From: Streptomyces sp. Ag109_O5-1
GTDB taxonomy: Bacteria > Actinomycetota > Actinomycetes > Streptomycetales > Streptomycetaceae
Length of the DNA: 64,000 nucleotides
Assembly: GCF_003814875.1 (NCBI RefSeq)
Contig: NZ_RKQF01000002.1
Location: 1-64,000 of the forward strand
Reading direction: 5' to 3'
Translations under genes and position numbers: made by a program
Part shown: one piece after another, positions 51,560 to 59,765 of the stretch
Layout: the number at the start of each line of letters is the position of its first letter
Numbering within the stretch: position 1 is the first letter of the stretch
The notes under the pieces: generated by a model
The model's database searches: none
Seen by the model: only the letters and a program-made list of their open reading frames with translations
What the model was told of the DNA's origin: nothing

Positions 51560-52026
51560 AGCGTTGCTCCCTCGCGAATCTGGATCAGCTCGATCAGGTT
51601 GCCTTCAGGATCGGCGAGATAGCCGAAGCGGACATCGGGGTGGGGGGCCGGGCCCGGTGGCACGATCACTGAGGCGCCCGCGGCGAGCACTCGGTCGTAG
51701 AGGCCGTCCAAGTCGGTCACCCGAAGGCAGAAATGCCCGTAACCCTGGCGCAGTACGGCCGTGTTCGGGTCGGACGCGGGGGGCGAGGGGACCGAATCGG
51801 GGCGGGACATGAGCTCCACCGCGTAGCCGTCGGCGGCGCGCAGCACCACAGCACGCATGCGCTGGTCCTCGACCTCGAAGCGGAACTCCTCGGTGAGTCC
51901 GAGGGCTTTGGTGTAGAAGACGACGGCCGCGTCGAGATCACGGACCGACAGTCCGACATGGTCGATGGCCGTGGTTGCGGCCGAGGCCTGGGGTGCCGCT
52001 GCCGCCGTGGGGTGCATCGAGCACAT
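51556..52026 (-). CDS. VOC (glyoxalase/extradiol-dioxygenase-fold) protein
   Basis: The protein has 156 aa. Two paired VOC modules are visible: IDHVGLSVRDLDAAVVFYTK with its partner YAVELMS, and GHFCLRVTDLDGLYDRV with LADPEGNLIELIQ, supplying two His and two Glu metal ligands. It could be a lactoylglutathione-lyase-like isomerase or a small ring-cleaving enzyme. The ATG at 52026 has GGAGG 5 nt upstream; the longer frame is not needed. It is divergent from the aldehyde dehydrogenase gene with a MarR-type site between. Confidence 0.85.
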   Translation of the reverse strand: MCSMHPTAAAAPQASAATTAIDHVGLSVRDLDAAVVFYTKALGLTEEFRFEVEDQRMRAVVLRAADGYAVELMSRPDSVPSPPASDPNTAVLRQGYGHFCLRVTDLDGLYDRVLAAGASVIVPPGPAPHPDVRFGYLADPEGNLIELIQIREGATL

Positions 52027-52054
52027 CGCTGCCTCCTGTGGAGTAGTCAACAAT

Positions 52055-52068
52055 CTAAGACATCTAAG
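52055..52068. promoter_or_regulatory. MarR operator 5 in the VOC/ALDH divergent promoter
   Basis: CTAAGA-CA-TCTAAG agrees with CTnAGA-nn-TCTnAG at all ten fixed positions. It lies 29 bp upstream of the VOC start and about 120 bp upstream of the ALDH start, 19 kb from the MarR gene. Confidence 0.6.
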
Positions 52069-52157
52069 CAGTCTGGCGATGTCGGCAACAAGACTTCTGC
52101 AGGTGGAAGGACCATCCGTGCACAGGTCTTGCGAAATTGAAACACACGACAATACTG

Positions 52158-52175
52158 TGAAGTCTAATCACTTCA
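52158..52175. promoter_or_regulatory. 18-bp palindrome ahead of the ALDH gene
   Basis: TGAAGT-CTAATC-ACTTCA has perfect 6-bp arms and ends 11 bp before the GTG start at 52187, close to the ribosome site. It could be an operator for a second regulator or an mRNA hairpin. Confidence 0.5.
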
Positions 52176-52186
52176 GGGAGTGCATC

Positions 52187-53644
52187 GTGAGCCTTCTCGA
52201 CGCGGACACATGGACTGCGAAGATCTTTGCCGACGGCTGGTCCGGCGGTTCCGGCGGGACCGCCCCGGTCATCGAGCCCGCCACCGGGGACCCGCTCGGC
52301 GCCATCGGGATGGCCGACGCGGAGGACGCGCGCAAGGCCGCCACCCGAGCGGCGGCCGCGCAGGCACAGTGGGCGGCCCGGCCGCCCGGGGAGCGGGCCG
52401 CCGTCCTGCGCAGGGCCGGCGCGCTGTGGGAGGCGCACGCCGAGGAGATCCAGGACTGGATCGTCCGCGAGAGCGGCGCCATCCGCGCCAAGGCGGTGCT
52501 GGAGACCCACATCGCCGCCCAGGAGTGCTACGAGGCCGCCGCGCTGCCCAGCCATCCGCACGGCACTGTGCTGCCGTCCGACGAGGCACGCTGGAGCTTC
52601 GCCCGGCGCCGCCCGGCGGGCGTGGTCAGCGTCATCGCACCCTTCAACTTCCCGGTCATCCTGTCCATCCGTTCCGTCGCCCCGGCCCTCGCGCTGGGCA
52701 ACGCGGTACTCCTCAAGCCCGACCCGCGCACGGCGGTGTGCGGCGGAGTCGCCCTCGTACGGATCTTCCAGGAAGCCGGTCTGCCGGAGGGACTCCTCCA
52801 ACTACTGCCCGGCGGCGCCGACGTGGGCGAGGCCGTGGTGACCGCTCCCGAGGTCCGCGTCGTCTCCTTCACCGGATCCACGGCGGCGGGCCGCCGGGTC
52901 GGAGAGCTGGGTGCCCGCCATCTCAAGCGCACGCACCTGGAACTCGGCGGGAACAACGCCCTCATCGTGCTGCCCGGCGCGGACCTGGCGCTGGCCGCCT
53001 CCGCCGGCGCCTTCGGCTCCTTCATGCACCAGGGCCAGATATGCATGTCCACCGGCCGCCACCTGGTCCACGAAAGCCTGCACGACGCCTACGTGGAAGC
53101 CCTGTCCGCCAAGGCTACCCACCTGCCCGTCGGCGACCCGGCGTCCGGTCAGGTCGCGCTCGGCCCGCTCATCGACGACCGGCAGCTCGGGCGCGTCGAC
53201 GACCTCGTGCGGCGGACCGTGGCCGCCGGCGCCCGGCTCGCCGCCGGCGGCACCTACCAGGACCTTTTCTATGCCCCGACCGTGCTGGCGGCCGTGTCCC
53301 CGGCGATGCCCGCCTGGACGGACGAGGTGTTCGGCCCCGTGGCGCCCGTCGTGCCCTTCGCCACGACGGAGGAGGCGATCGCTCTCGCGTCCGAGAGCGA
53401 GTACGGACTCTCCCTCGGCATCCTCGGTGACGTCGGCGACGCCATGGCCATCGCGGACGCGGTTCCCAGCGGCATTGTCCACATCAATGAGCAGACCGTC
53501 TCCGACGAGGCCAACGCCCCCTTCGGCGGCGTCGGCGCCTCCGGCACCGGGTCACGCTTCGGCGGCCCCGAGGCCAACATCGAGGCCTTCACCGAGACCC
53601 AGTGGCTCACCGCGCGCCCCCGGATCGCCCCCTACCCCTTCTGA
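52187..53644 (+). CDS. Aldehyde dehydrogenase, benzaldehyde/vanillin-dehydrogenase-like
   Basis: The protein has 485 aa. APFNFPVILSIRSVAPALAL and KPDPRTAVCGG form the cofactor site, FTGSTAAGRRV the turn, LELGGNNALIV the Glu and HQGQICMSTGRH the catalytic Cys. GNNA with QICM is characteristic of benzaldehyde- and vanillin-dehydrogenase relatives. The GTG at 52187 has GGGAG 8 nt upstream. It would oxidise the aromatic aldehyde made by the VAO enzymes or by C-C cleavage to the acid. The ThDP enzyme gene follows 44 bp later. Confidence 0.88.
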   Translation: MSLLDADTWTAKIFADGWSGGSGGTAPVIEPATGDPLGAIGMADAEDARKAATRAAAAQAQWAARPPGERAAVLRRAGALWEAHAEEIQDWIVRESGAIRAKAVLETHIAAQECYEAAALPSHPHGTVLPSDEARWSFARRRPAGVVSVIAPFNFPVILSIRSVAPALALGNAVLLKPDPRTAVCGGVALVRIFQEAGLPEGLLQLLPGGADVGEAVVTAPEVRVVSFTGSTAAGRRVGELGARHLKRTHLELGGNNALIVLPGADLALAASAGAFGSFMHQGQICMSTGRHLVHESLHDAYVEALSAKATHLPVGDPASGQVALGPLIDDRQLGRVDDLVRRTVAAGARLAAGGTYQDLFYAPTVLAAVSPAMPAWTDEVFGPVAPVVPFATTEEAIALASESEYGLSLGILGDVGDAMAIADAVPSGIVHINEQTVSDEANAPFGGVGASGTGSRFGGPEANIEAFTETQWLTARPRIAPYPF

Positions 53645-53688
53645 CCGGACACCCGTAACCAGCACGCCAGAACAGGAGTCGCGCCGCC

Positions 53689-55389
53689 ATGGTCGAGATC
53701 AACGCCGGTCAGGCCATCGTCAATGCCCTGCGGGCCGAGGGCGTCAGCCATGTCTTCGGCATGCCTGGCGGTCATGTTCTGCCCCTCTACGACGCCATCC
53801 ACCGCACGCCTGGCATCAGCAGCTTCCTGGTACGCCATGAGCATCATGCGGCGGCCATGGCGGCGGCGTACGCCCAGCTCACCGGCCGGCCCGCCGTGGT
53901 CCTGGTCACCGCCGGACCGGGCGTCACCAACACCCTCACCGCGGTCGCGGAGGCATACGTCGGGGCCCTGCCCATGATCGTGCTCGGCGGCCGCGGCGCC
54001 ACGGCGACCGCGCACCGGGGCGCCAGCCAGGAGGTCGCCACCGACCAGGTGTTCGCCCCCGTCACCAAGTGGTCGGTCCGGGTCGACCGGGCCGACCTCC
54101 TCACCGACGTCCTGCGGCAGGGCTTCGCCCGCGCCCGCGGCGGCAGGCCGGGCCCCGTCCTGATCGACATTCCGCGTGACCTGCTGACCCTCGACGTCCC
54201 CGACAAGCCGTACCTGCCGGTCGGCCCGCCCGCCCGGCCCGCCGCCGACCAACCGGCCGTCGACGCCGCGGCAGCCGCTCTCGCCGGTGCCCGCAGCCCG
54301 CTCATCATCGCGGGCGGCGGAGTCGCCTCCTCCGGCGCCTTCGACGAACTGCGCGCCCTGGCCGAACGGCTGTCGGCCCCCGTACTGACCAGCCTCGCCG
54401 GACGCGGCAGCCTCCCCGACGACCACCCCCTCGCGGCCGGTGGCCTCGGCGCCCACCGCAACCCGGTCGCCAAACGGCTGCTCGGAGAGGCGGACGTGGT
54501 CCTCGGCCTCGGCACCCGCTTCGAGGAGATGGAGACCAACTGGCAGCCCACCGCCCTCCCGTCCCCCGACGCCACCTACATCCAGGTCGACATCGACCCG
54601 GCCGAACTGGGCCGCGCCATCCCGGCCCACATCCCCGTCAACGGCGACATCAAGAGAGTCCTGGAGCAACTCCTTACCGCCCTGTCCGAGGACACAAACG
54701 CCTCCCCCGGCCGCACGGAGCGCCTCCTCCAGGACATCACCGCCCTCGACGCCGCCGTCGACCGCATGGCACTCGACGACAGGGCCCCGATCCATCCCGC
54801 CCGCGTCATCCGCACCGCCCGCTCCGTCTTCCCCCGCGACACCGTCCTCGGCGTCGACGTCGGCGCCCTCGCCCAGCACATCGGCGGCGCGTTCCCCTTC
54901 TTCCGCGTCTACCAACCGCGCTCCGTCATCACCCCGTCCAGCTTCTACGGCATGGGGTTCGCGGCCGCCGCCCTGCCCGCCGCCCGCCTGGTCCACCCGC
55001 GGCGGCCCGCCCTGTGCTTCGTCGGCGACGGCTCCTTCCAAATGGTCATGAACATCGTGCCGATGGCCGCCCAGTACGGACTCGCAGTCACCTGGTGCGT
55101 GCTCAACGACGACGCCCTCGGCTCCATCCGGGACCTCCAGGAACACACCTACGGCAACCGCATTCAGGACACCGAGTTCCCCTTCCAGCCCGACTTCGCC
55201 CGCCTGGCCGAGGCCTGCGGCGCGTACGGCGAACGCGTCGACGACCCGGCCGCCGTACCTGACGCCCTGAAGCGCGCCCTCGCGGAGAACGCGGCCGGCC
55301 GCCCCGCCGTCCTGGACTTCGCCGTCGCGCGCACCCGGCTCGCGCAGACCAAGGAGCACTACTTCACGACCTACCCGCAGGACGAGTGA
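53689..55389 (+). CDS. Thiamine-diphosphate enzyme of the acetolactate synthase/benzaldehyde lyase group
   Basis: The protein has 566 aa with three ThDP-family domains. The PYR domain has VFGMPGGHVLPLYDAI and the catalytic Glu in LVRHEHHAAAMAAAYA (about residue 47). The PP domain has GDGSFQMVMN and NDDALGSI for ThDP-Mg binding (about 440-475). It could be a catabolic acetolactate synthase, a benzaldehyde lyase or another carboligase. It shares an operon with an aromatic aldehyde dehydrogenase, which favours an aryl-acyloin lyase or decarboxylase; that is inference. A hairpin follows at 55395. Confidence 0.82.
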   Translation: MVEINAGQAIVNALRAEGVSHVFGMPGGHVLPLYDAIHRTPGISSFLVRHEHHAAAMAAAYAQLTGRPAVVLVTAGPGVTNTLTAVAEAYVGALPMIVLGGRGATATAHRGASQEVATDQVFAPVTKWSVRVDRADLLTDVLRQGFARARGGRPGPVLIDIPRDLLTLDVPDKPYLPVGPPARPAADQPAVDAAAAALAGARSPLIIAGGGVASSGAFDELRALAERLSAPVLTSLAGRGSLPDDHPLAAGGLGAHRNPVAKRLLGEADVVLGLGTRFEEMETNWQPTALPSPDATYIQVDIDPAELGRAIPAHIPVNGDIKRVLEQLLTALSEDTNASPGRTERLLQDITALDAAVDRMALDDRAPIHPARVIRTARSVFPRDTVLGVDVGALAQHIGGAFPFFRVYQPRSVITPSSFYGMGFAAAALPAARLVHPRRPALCFVGDGSFQMVMNIVPMAAQYGLAVTWCVLNDDALGSIRDLQEHTYGNRIQDTEFPFQPDFARLAEACGAYGERVDDPAAVPDALKRALAENAAGRPAVLDFAVARTRLAQTKEHYFTTYPQDE

Positions 55390-55394
55390 TCGTG

Positions 55395-55421
55395 GCCCGC
55401 CTCGGGCCCTCCGAAGCGGGC
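55395..55421. terminator. Hairpin between convergent genes
   Basis: GCCCGCCTCGG (55395-55405) and CCGAAGCGGGC (55411-55421) pair at 10 of 11 positions around a 5-nt loop, 6 bp past the ThDP enzyme stop and 19 bp before the end of the convergent dioxygenase pseudogene. It can serve both strands. Confidence 0.75.
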
Positions 55422-55439
55422 GCCTTCCAGGGCTCCTTG

Positions 55440-56316
55440 TCAGCCCGCGTCGGGGATCCAGCTGCCGTGGAAGCCGAGGGGGACCCGGGCCGGCAGATGG
55501 ACGGTGGCCACGGGGGCCGCGGTGACGTCCTGGGCCGCCAGGATCACCAGGTCGGTGGCGGAGCCGCTCGGGGTCATGGACGAACACCAACAGATAGCCG
55601 TCGTCCTCGGCGCCACCGGCCGCCGCGGGCACGAAGACCGGCTCGGTGAGCGTCGCGGCCCTGCCGAACGTGCGGATCTCCTGGGTCCCGCGGTGGAGAT
55701 CGTGCTTGATCAACCGGTTGGAGAACGCGTCGTCAGGGAGCTGCTCGAGTTCAAGGGTGCTGGCGAAGGACTCGATCAGATCGGTGGTGGCCGCCGTGTA
55801 GCCGTAGCGGTACGGCAGCGAGATCAGCCGGTCGTTGATCCGGGGGAACTCCTGCGGTCGGTCGTCGAGGCGCTGCACAGTGGCCTTCCCCGCGGCCGGG
55901 TCGAGGGTGTAGCGGTCCAGGGCGGGCGTGCCGTGGCCTTCGATGGAGCCGGTGGCTTTGGACATCATCCTCGGGTGGGTGACCACGTCCAGAACCACGC
56001 GCTCCCCGTCGTCGTAGGCGTTCAGCGTGTGGAAGATCCATACGGGATCCACATCGACCCACCGCACGTCGGCCGCGATTCCCGCCCGCGGCATCACCCC
56101 TATGCGGGCCTGGTGCGCGTCGTTCCACTCGTAGGGAACCGGCGCGCCGCGCAGGGCGGCCTCGCGGCTGAAGGTGACCGGCAGGTCGTAGATGAGGACG
56201 TGGTTCTGGGTCAGGGCGAAGTCGTGCATCATCGCGCCTGACGGCACGGAGATGTTCTCGCTGCGGGTGACCCGGCCCTCGGGGCCGACCACGTGATAGG
56301 AGACGTAGCAAGCGAG
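55440..56316 (-). pseudogene. Carotenoid/lignostilbene-type cleavage dioxygenase, cut by an IS and frameshifted
   Basis: The remaining frame begins with YVSYHVVGPEGRVTRSENIS and continues with MMHDFALTQNHVLIYDLPV, which holds the third iron-ligand His of carotenoid-cleavage dioxygenases. LPYRYGYTA and FVPAAAGGAEDDGYLLVFVH follow. Near 55573 a one-base shift is needed to reach SATDLVILAAQDV and LGFHGSWIPDAG, with the fourth His. The N-terminal 200 or so residues with the first two His are missing, replaced by the IS630 element at about 56317. Relatives cleave lignostilbene or isoeugenol to vanillin-type aldehydes, which fits the neighbouring genes. Confidence 0.82.
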
Positions 56317-57440
56317 GCGAATACTGATTTCGGCGGTTCAAGGTGATGGTGGTAGGAGGTCGAGGGAGAGGCCGGTGCCAGCGAGGAAGCCGTCGAGGAC
56401 GGCGGGGCGGTACTGGAGCCGCTTGAGCCGGTTGCGCACGAGGGTTTCGAGGCGGTCGAGGGCGACGCTGGCAAGGTTCGCGAGGCTGCGTTTCACGTGG
56501 GCCCACAGGTACTCGACCACGTTCAGCTCCGGCGCGTACGCGGGCAGGATGAACACCGTCAGCCAGTCCCGGGCCTGGACCAGGTCGCGCATCGCGTGGG
56601 AGACGTGCGTGTTCAGCCGGTCCCATACGAGCACGATCGGCGCCTTGACCAGCTGGTGCATCCCGTCGATCAGACGGATGTAGTCGTCCTCGGACAAGCT
56701 GCGGCGCTCGCCCTTGCGCCCGGTGTGCAGCCGCAGCCGGTGACACAGCCGGGTCCGTGAGCCAGGACGCATCGCGATCAGAGCGGCAGCGGAGACCCTC
56801 CCAGAACGCCGGCCGCTCACCTTCACGACCGGGGTGATGCCCCGCCTGCCCCAGGTGCGGCCCTTCGGCGGCCTGCGGGTGAACCCGGCCTCGTCTTCGA
56901 AGCAGACGTAGCCGTCGCAGGCCGCCCGGGCGCTTTTACCTCCGCCCACGTCGCCTCCCTCCACGCGGCCACTGCCCGCTCATCGCGTTCGGCGGCCCGT
57001 CGCACCGGCACCTGCGGGGTGAAACCGAGCCGACGCATCAGCCTCGTCGCCCCCGAAACGCTGTAAGAGACATGGAACTTGCGGCCGATCAGCGTCGCCA
57101 CTCGTGCCCCGGTCCACACCTGGTCCTGGTCCCAGCCGTGCACGGCCGGCCCCTCCTCCAGATACGCGGCCAGCTTCTCCAGACACCGTGCCGAGAGCTT
57201 GCACCGCTGCCCGACCGGCCCGCGCGAGGCCAGCGCCGTGGCACCGCCCTCCCGCCAGGCCTTGTGCCACCCGTAGGCCGACTTCCGGCTGATCCGTAAC
57301 CGGCGGGCCGCCTCAGCAGGCCTGACCCCCTCGGCGAACAGCCCGCCGGCCTCCAACTGCACCACCTCGCGGCGCCGACGGCCCTTCGCCGTCAGCCCGC
57401 CCCCATCCGCATAACGCATACCAACGGCATAGCGCACATA
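56317..57440 (-). mobile_element. IS630-family insertion sequence
   Basis: The element carries a two-frame transposase and interrupts the dioxygenase gene at about 56317. Terminal repeats and the expected TA duplication could not be identified, so the ends are approximate. The region on the far side does not contain the missing 5' part of the dioxygenase, so a deletion must have accompanied or followed the insertion. Confidence 0.7.
56338..57437 (-). CDS. IS630-family transposase, two overlapping frames
   Basis: The first frame (57437 to about 56950) has an HTH (GVRPAEAARRLRISRKSAYG) and a winged-helix part ending WREATWAEVK. The second frame (from about 56950 to 56338) has the DDE core: first Asp in VCFEDEAGFTRRPP, second in IVLVWDRLNTHVS and Glu in PAYAPELNVVEYLWAH. 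The frames meet at a GTAAAAGC stretch near 56937, consistent with a -1 ribosomal frameshift. Both frames are otherwise open. Confidence 0.82.
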
Positions 57441-57540
57441 TGACAGGCAGTCAGCAGCCCGAGCGAACAGTCACCTCATAGCGCCGAGATCAGTAATGCA
57501 ACGGCGTTGCCGCCGAGTGGTGTAGCCACTGGTCGAGTTC

Positions 57541-57563
57541 TTCCTTCGAATGTTTCGAAGGAA
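57541..57563 (-). terminator. Hairpin after the MarR gene
   Basis: TTCCTTCGAA (57541-57550) and TTCGAAGGAA (57554-57563) are perfect arms around TGT, 20 bp past the stop of the minus-strand MarR gene. Confidence 0.8.
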
Positions 57564-57582
57564 TTCCGGGCGGAACCGTCGG

Positions 57583-58014
57583 TCAGTCCGTGGCCTTGCG
57601 GATACGGGCCAGCAGGGCGCGCAACCGGTCACGGTCCTCGGCATCCAAGCCGGCGGTGGCCTTGGCGAGGGCGTCGCGGTCCACCGTCTCCGCCTCGCGG
57701 TGGCACTCCACGCCCCGGTCCGTGAGCCGGAGCAGGAAGGCGCGGCGGTCATGCGGATGACGGACCCGCTCGACCAGGCCGTCGCGCTCCAGGCTGTCGA
57801 CGATGCTGGTCGTGGTCCGGGCCGAGACACCGGTCAGGTCGCTCAGGTCGCGCATCCGTAGCGGCTCCTCGGCGTGCGCCAGCATCCGCATCGCGCGCAG
57901 CCGGGCGACCGACGCGCCCCCGGTGCGCAGCCGTGCCTCCACGAACTGACGCAACTGGTGTGTCGTCTCGTACAGCTCGTCCACCAGGATGTCGCTGCTG
58001 CCCTGCACCGTCAT
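57583..58014 (-). CDS. MarR-family regulator of the adjacent exporter
   Basis: The protein has 143 aa. The winged HTH reads PLRMRDLSDLTGVSARTTTS and IVDSLERDGLVERVRHPHDR. The ATG at 58014 has GGGAG 6 nt upstream; the in-frame start at 58056 has none. It is divergent from the MFS exporter gene, with a palindrome CTGAG-TATG-CTCAG between them. It probably represses both genes until an exporter substrate binds. Confidence 0.88.
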   Translation of the reverse strand: MTVQGSSDILVDELYETTHQLRQFVEARLRTGGASVARLRAMRMLAHAEEPLRMRDLSDLTGVSARTTTSIVDSLERDGLVERVRHPHDRRAFLLRLTDRGVECHREAETVDRDALAKATAGLDAEDRDRLRALLARIRKATD

Positions 58015-58100
58015 GACCGCTCCCCATCGAACCGTTCCCCGGCCCGGGAAGGTCATTGCCCGGTCCGGCTGGACAATCCGATTCTATGAGCAGCCACATA

Positions 58101-58114
58101 CTGAGTATGCTCAG
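58101..58114. promoter_or_regulatory. MarR-type operator at the exporter promoter
   Basis: CTGAG-TATG-CTCAG, perfect 5-bp arms, ends 3 bp before the GTG start of the MFS gene and lies 87 bp upstream of the MarR start. It resembles the motif of the other MarR gene in the window but differs in its centre. Confidence 0.6.
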
Positions 58115-58117
58115 CAT

Positions 58118-59599
58118 GTGCTGTCGTCCCCTCGCCGCCTCCGGCTGTCACCCCGCCTCCGCCGTCCCGGCCAACGCCTGGTCGTCCCCGTTATCTGCGC
58201 CAGCGTGACGTTCATCGCCATCGTCGACGGCGCCATCACCACCATCGCGCTGCCCTCGATCGCCCGCCAGTTCGACCTCACGACGGCCGCCCTGGACGGG
58301 GTGGTCGTGGTCTATCCGGTCTGCCTCGCCATGACCATCCCCGCCTCCGCCTGGCTCGTCGAGCGGTTCGGGGCGAAACGCGTCCTTCTCTGGGCGCTCG
58401 GCGCCTTCCTCGCCTCGTCACTTCTGTGCGGCACGGCCCCCGGGCTCGCCGAACTGGTCGGCTACCGCGCCGTCCAAGGACTCTCCGCCGGCGTGCTCTT
58501 CCCGGCCTCCGCCGCGCTGCTCTTCGCCACCTTCGACACCGCCGACCAGGTGCGGATATCCCGGTACATGATCGTTCCCCAGCAGATCGCCCCGGCCGCC
58601 GCGCCGATCCTCGGCGGGCTGCTCGTGGACCATCTGTCCTGGCGCTGGGTCTTCTACGTCAACCTGCCGGTGGGCATCCCCGTCGTAGTGTTCGGCATGC
58701 TGTTCCTCGCCGAGCAGCACGGCCGCCCGCCCGGCCGCTTCGACCTGACCGGACTACTGCTGAGCGCCGCCGGGCTGGGGGCCGCGATGTTCGGGATCTG
58801 CGAGGGCCCCAACCAGGGCTGGTCCTCGACTCCCGTGATCGCCGGGCTGGCCCTCGGCGCGATCCTGCTGGCCGCCGCCGCCGTCTTCGAACTGCGCAGC
58901 ACCGAGCCCCTGTTGAAGCTCCGGCTCTTCACGGACCGGCTCTTCCGCGACACCAACCTGATCAACCTCGTCGGCCTGATCCCGATCCTGGGCGCGATGT
59001 ACCTCGGCCCGCTCTTCCTCCAGGAGGCCCAGGGGCGCACCGCACTGGAGTCCGGCACCAGCACCTTCCCCGAGGCGTTCGGCGTCCTGCTCACCGTGCA
59101 ACTCGCCGGCGTGTTCTACGCCCGCGTCGGACCCCGGGTGATCGTCGGATGCGGCATGGCCGGGGTCGCCTTGGTGCTGCTGCTCTTCTCCACCTGCGAT
59201 GAGAACACCGGTCCGTGGACCTTCCGCGCCTACATGCTGCTCCTCGGCATCGCCATGGGCGGCGTCTTCATGCCGACGACGGTGGCGTCGCTCGCCAACA
59301 TCGCCAAGCCCGACCTGGCCCAGGCCTCCACCCTCAACACCGTCATACGCCAGACCGGTGGCGCGCTCGCGCCCGCGACGGTCACCACCGCCCTGGTGCT
59401 CGGTACCCCCACGACGGCCTCCGCCCATCCGCCCACCGGCGCCTACCAGGACGCCTACCTGGCCCTCGCCGCAATCGCCGCCGCCACCGCGGTCTTCGCC
59501 TTCACCCTGCCGGACGCCGCGGCCCGCGCCGCAGCGCGGACCACGACCGCGGCCAGCGGCCCAGCACCGGCGCGCGCCGGGCACGAGAACGTCCACTGA
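58118..59599 (+). CDS. MFS drug exporter, DHA2 (14-helix) family
   Basis: The protein has 493 aa and about 14 membrane helices. Helix 1 carries IVDGAITTIALPSIARQFDL, a variant of the DHA2 motif D1 (usually LDxTIVNVALP) with Asp-Gly. Motif A-like WLVERFGAKRVLLWAL and motif C-like region GGLLVDHLSWRWVFYVNLPV follow. The GTG at 58118 comes directly after the palindrome and lacks a ribosome site, so the mRNA may be leaderless or start a little differently. It expels a toxic small molecule, controlled by the divergent MarR. Confidence 0.88.
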   Translation: MLSSPRRLRLSPRLRRPGQRLVVPVICASVTFIAIVDGAITTIALPSIARQFDLTTAALDGVVVVYPVCLAMTIPASAWLVERFGAKRVLLWALGAFLASSLLCGTAPGLAELVGYRAVQGLSAGVLFPASAALLFATFDTADQVRISRYMIVPQQIAPAAAPILGGLLVDHLSWRWVFYVNLPVGIPVVVFGMLFLAEQHGRPPGRFDLTGLLLSAAGLGAAMFGICEGPNQGWSSTPVIAGLALGAILLAAAAVFELRSTEPLLKLRLFTDRLFRDTNLINLVGLIPILGAMYLGPLFLQEAQGRTALESGTSTFPEAFGVLLTVQLAGVFYARVGPRVIVGCGMAGVALVLLLFSTCDENTGPWTFRAYMLLLGIAMGGVFMPTTVASLANIAKPDLAQASTLNTVIRQTGGALAPATVTTALVLGTPTTASAHPPTGAYQDAYLALAAIAAATAVFAFTLPDAAARAAARTTTAASGPAPARAGHENVH

Positions 59600-59765
59600 C
59601 CTCCGCGCCAGACTCCGCCACGCGCAAGCCAGTTCCCCGCGTGGGCAGGTGGCCTTCCGCTTGTCCCAGTCGATGGCATGGGTAGCGAGGAACCGACCGA
59701 GCCCAGCGACATCGCTCATGAGGGGTGTGGCAGGTTCCAACTCGGATGCCAGCGCCTCCCTCTCG

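Noticed and set aside
53632..56292. Very long minus-strand open frame (886 codons) spanning the dioxygenase remnant and the whole ThDP enzyme region
   Set aside because: Only its first part matches the dioxygenase. The rest is antisense to a clear ThDP enzyme gene and reads as Gly/Arg-rich shadow sequence.
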